Shown: positions 34,053 to 34,071 of the stretch, in pieces | Numbering within the stretch: position 1 is the first letter of the stretch | How the letters are laid out: the number at the start of each line of letters is the position of its first letter | Position numbers and translations under genes: made by a program | NCBI GenBank assembly: GCA_900752815.1 | Contig: CAADWS010000205.1 | Span: 1-34,071, forward strand | Direction of reading: 5' to 3' | Length of the DNA stretch: 34,071 bases | Source of the DNA: Bacteroidaceae bacterium | GTDB taxonomy: Bacteria; Bacteroidota; Bacteroidia; Bacteroidales; Bacteroidaceae | Notes under the pieces: model-generated | Databases searched by the model: none | Told to the model about the DNA's origin: nothing | Seen by the model: only the letters and a program-made list of their open reading frames with translations

Positions 34053-34071
34053 AGCGTTCATTGATTTTTTG

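Overview
The window comes from a Bacteroidales bacterium (Bacteroidota), most likely a gut Bacteroidaceae relative. Supporting signs are the Bacteroidota-type promoters (TTTG or TTG, about 20 bp, TAnnTTTG) upstream of several genes, a general lack of Shine-Dalgarno sequences, signal peptides ending in AQ, carboxypeptidase-D-like plus plug-like outer-membrane barrels, a GH2 enzyme with a DUF4982-type tail, and the local protein families. The species cannot be named from the sequence. No tRNA, rRNA, CRISPR array, transposase or phage gene was seen.

Region 1 (1 to about 9,060, minus strand) is visibly AT-richer than the rest. A sample line at 2641-2700 is 42% GC, against 57% at 9121-9180. In transcription order from the right it holds an outer-membrane barrel gene broken by one in-frame TAA (5960-8815), an intact paralogue (2588-5479), a peptidase-C39 ABC exporter (167-2407) and the start of a HlyD-type adaptor that runs off the left edge. 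A third, GC-rich and more divergent paralogue (9087-11894) lies just upstream. This looks like a dedicated export system for GG-leader peptides with unusual barrels. Two short open frames with a Gly-Gly and several cysteines lie directly behind the two AT-rich barrels, one of them immediately in front of the exporter. Neither has a convincing start and leader, so they are leads only.

Region 2 (about 12,400-21,230) holds housekeeping and glycan genes: a YigZ/IMPACT protein, a XerC/XerD-type recombinase, a secreted GH20 hexosaminidase and, convergent with it, a secreted GH2 glycosidase, then serine O-acetyltransferase. Two unusual non-coding elements lie here. One is a perfect promoter that starts at the foot of a 15-bp perfect hairpin with a U-tract (13192-13274). 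The other is a four-copy 84-bp tandem repeat (14586-14921) in which every copy carries two palindromes, and only the copy next to the hexosaminidase has a consensus -7 box.

Region 3 (21,569-27,911, plus strand) is a compact six-gene efflux operon: TolC-like channel, lipoprotein adaptor, two ABC ATPases and two ABC-2 permeases. It resembles an unfused YbhGFSR system and ends in a strong terminator that merges into a 4 x 21-bp tandem repeat.

Region 4 (28,200-34,071, minus strand) holds ribosomal protein S21 with its own promoter and terminator, an MscS channel, an NlpC/P60 peptidase, two neighbouring NlpE/lipocalin-type lipoproteins whose NlpE cysteine motif is eroded, a membrane-anchored phosphodiester-glycosidase-domain protein, and a small open frame coupled to it by an ATGA overlap.
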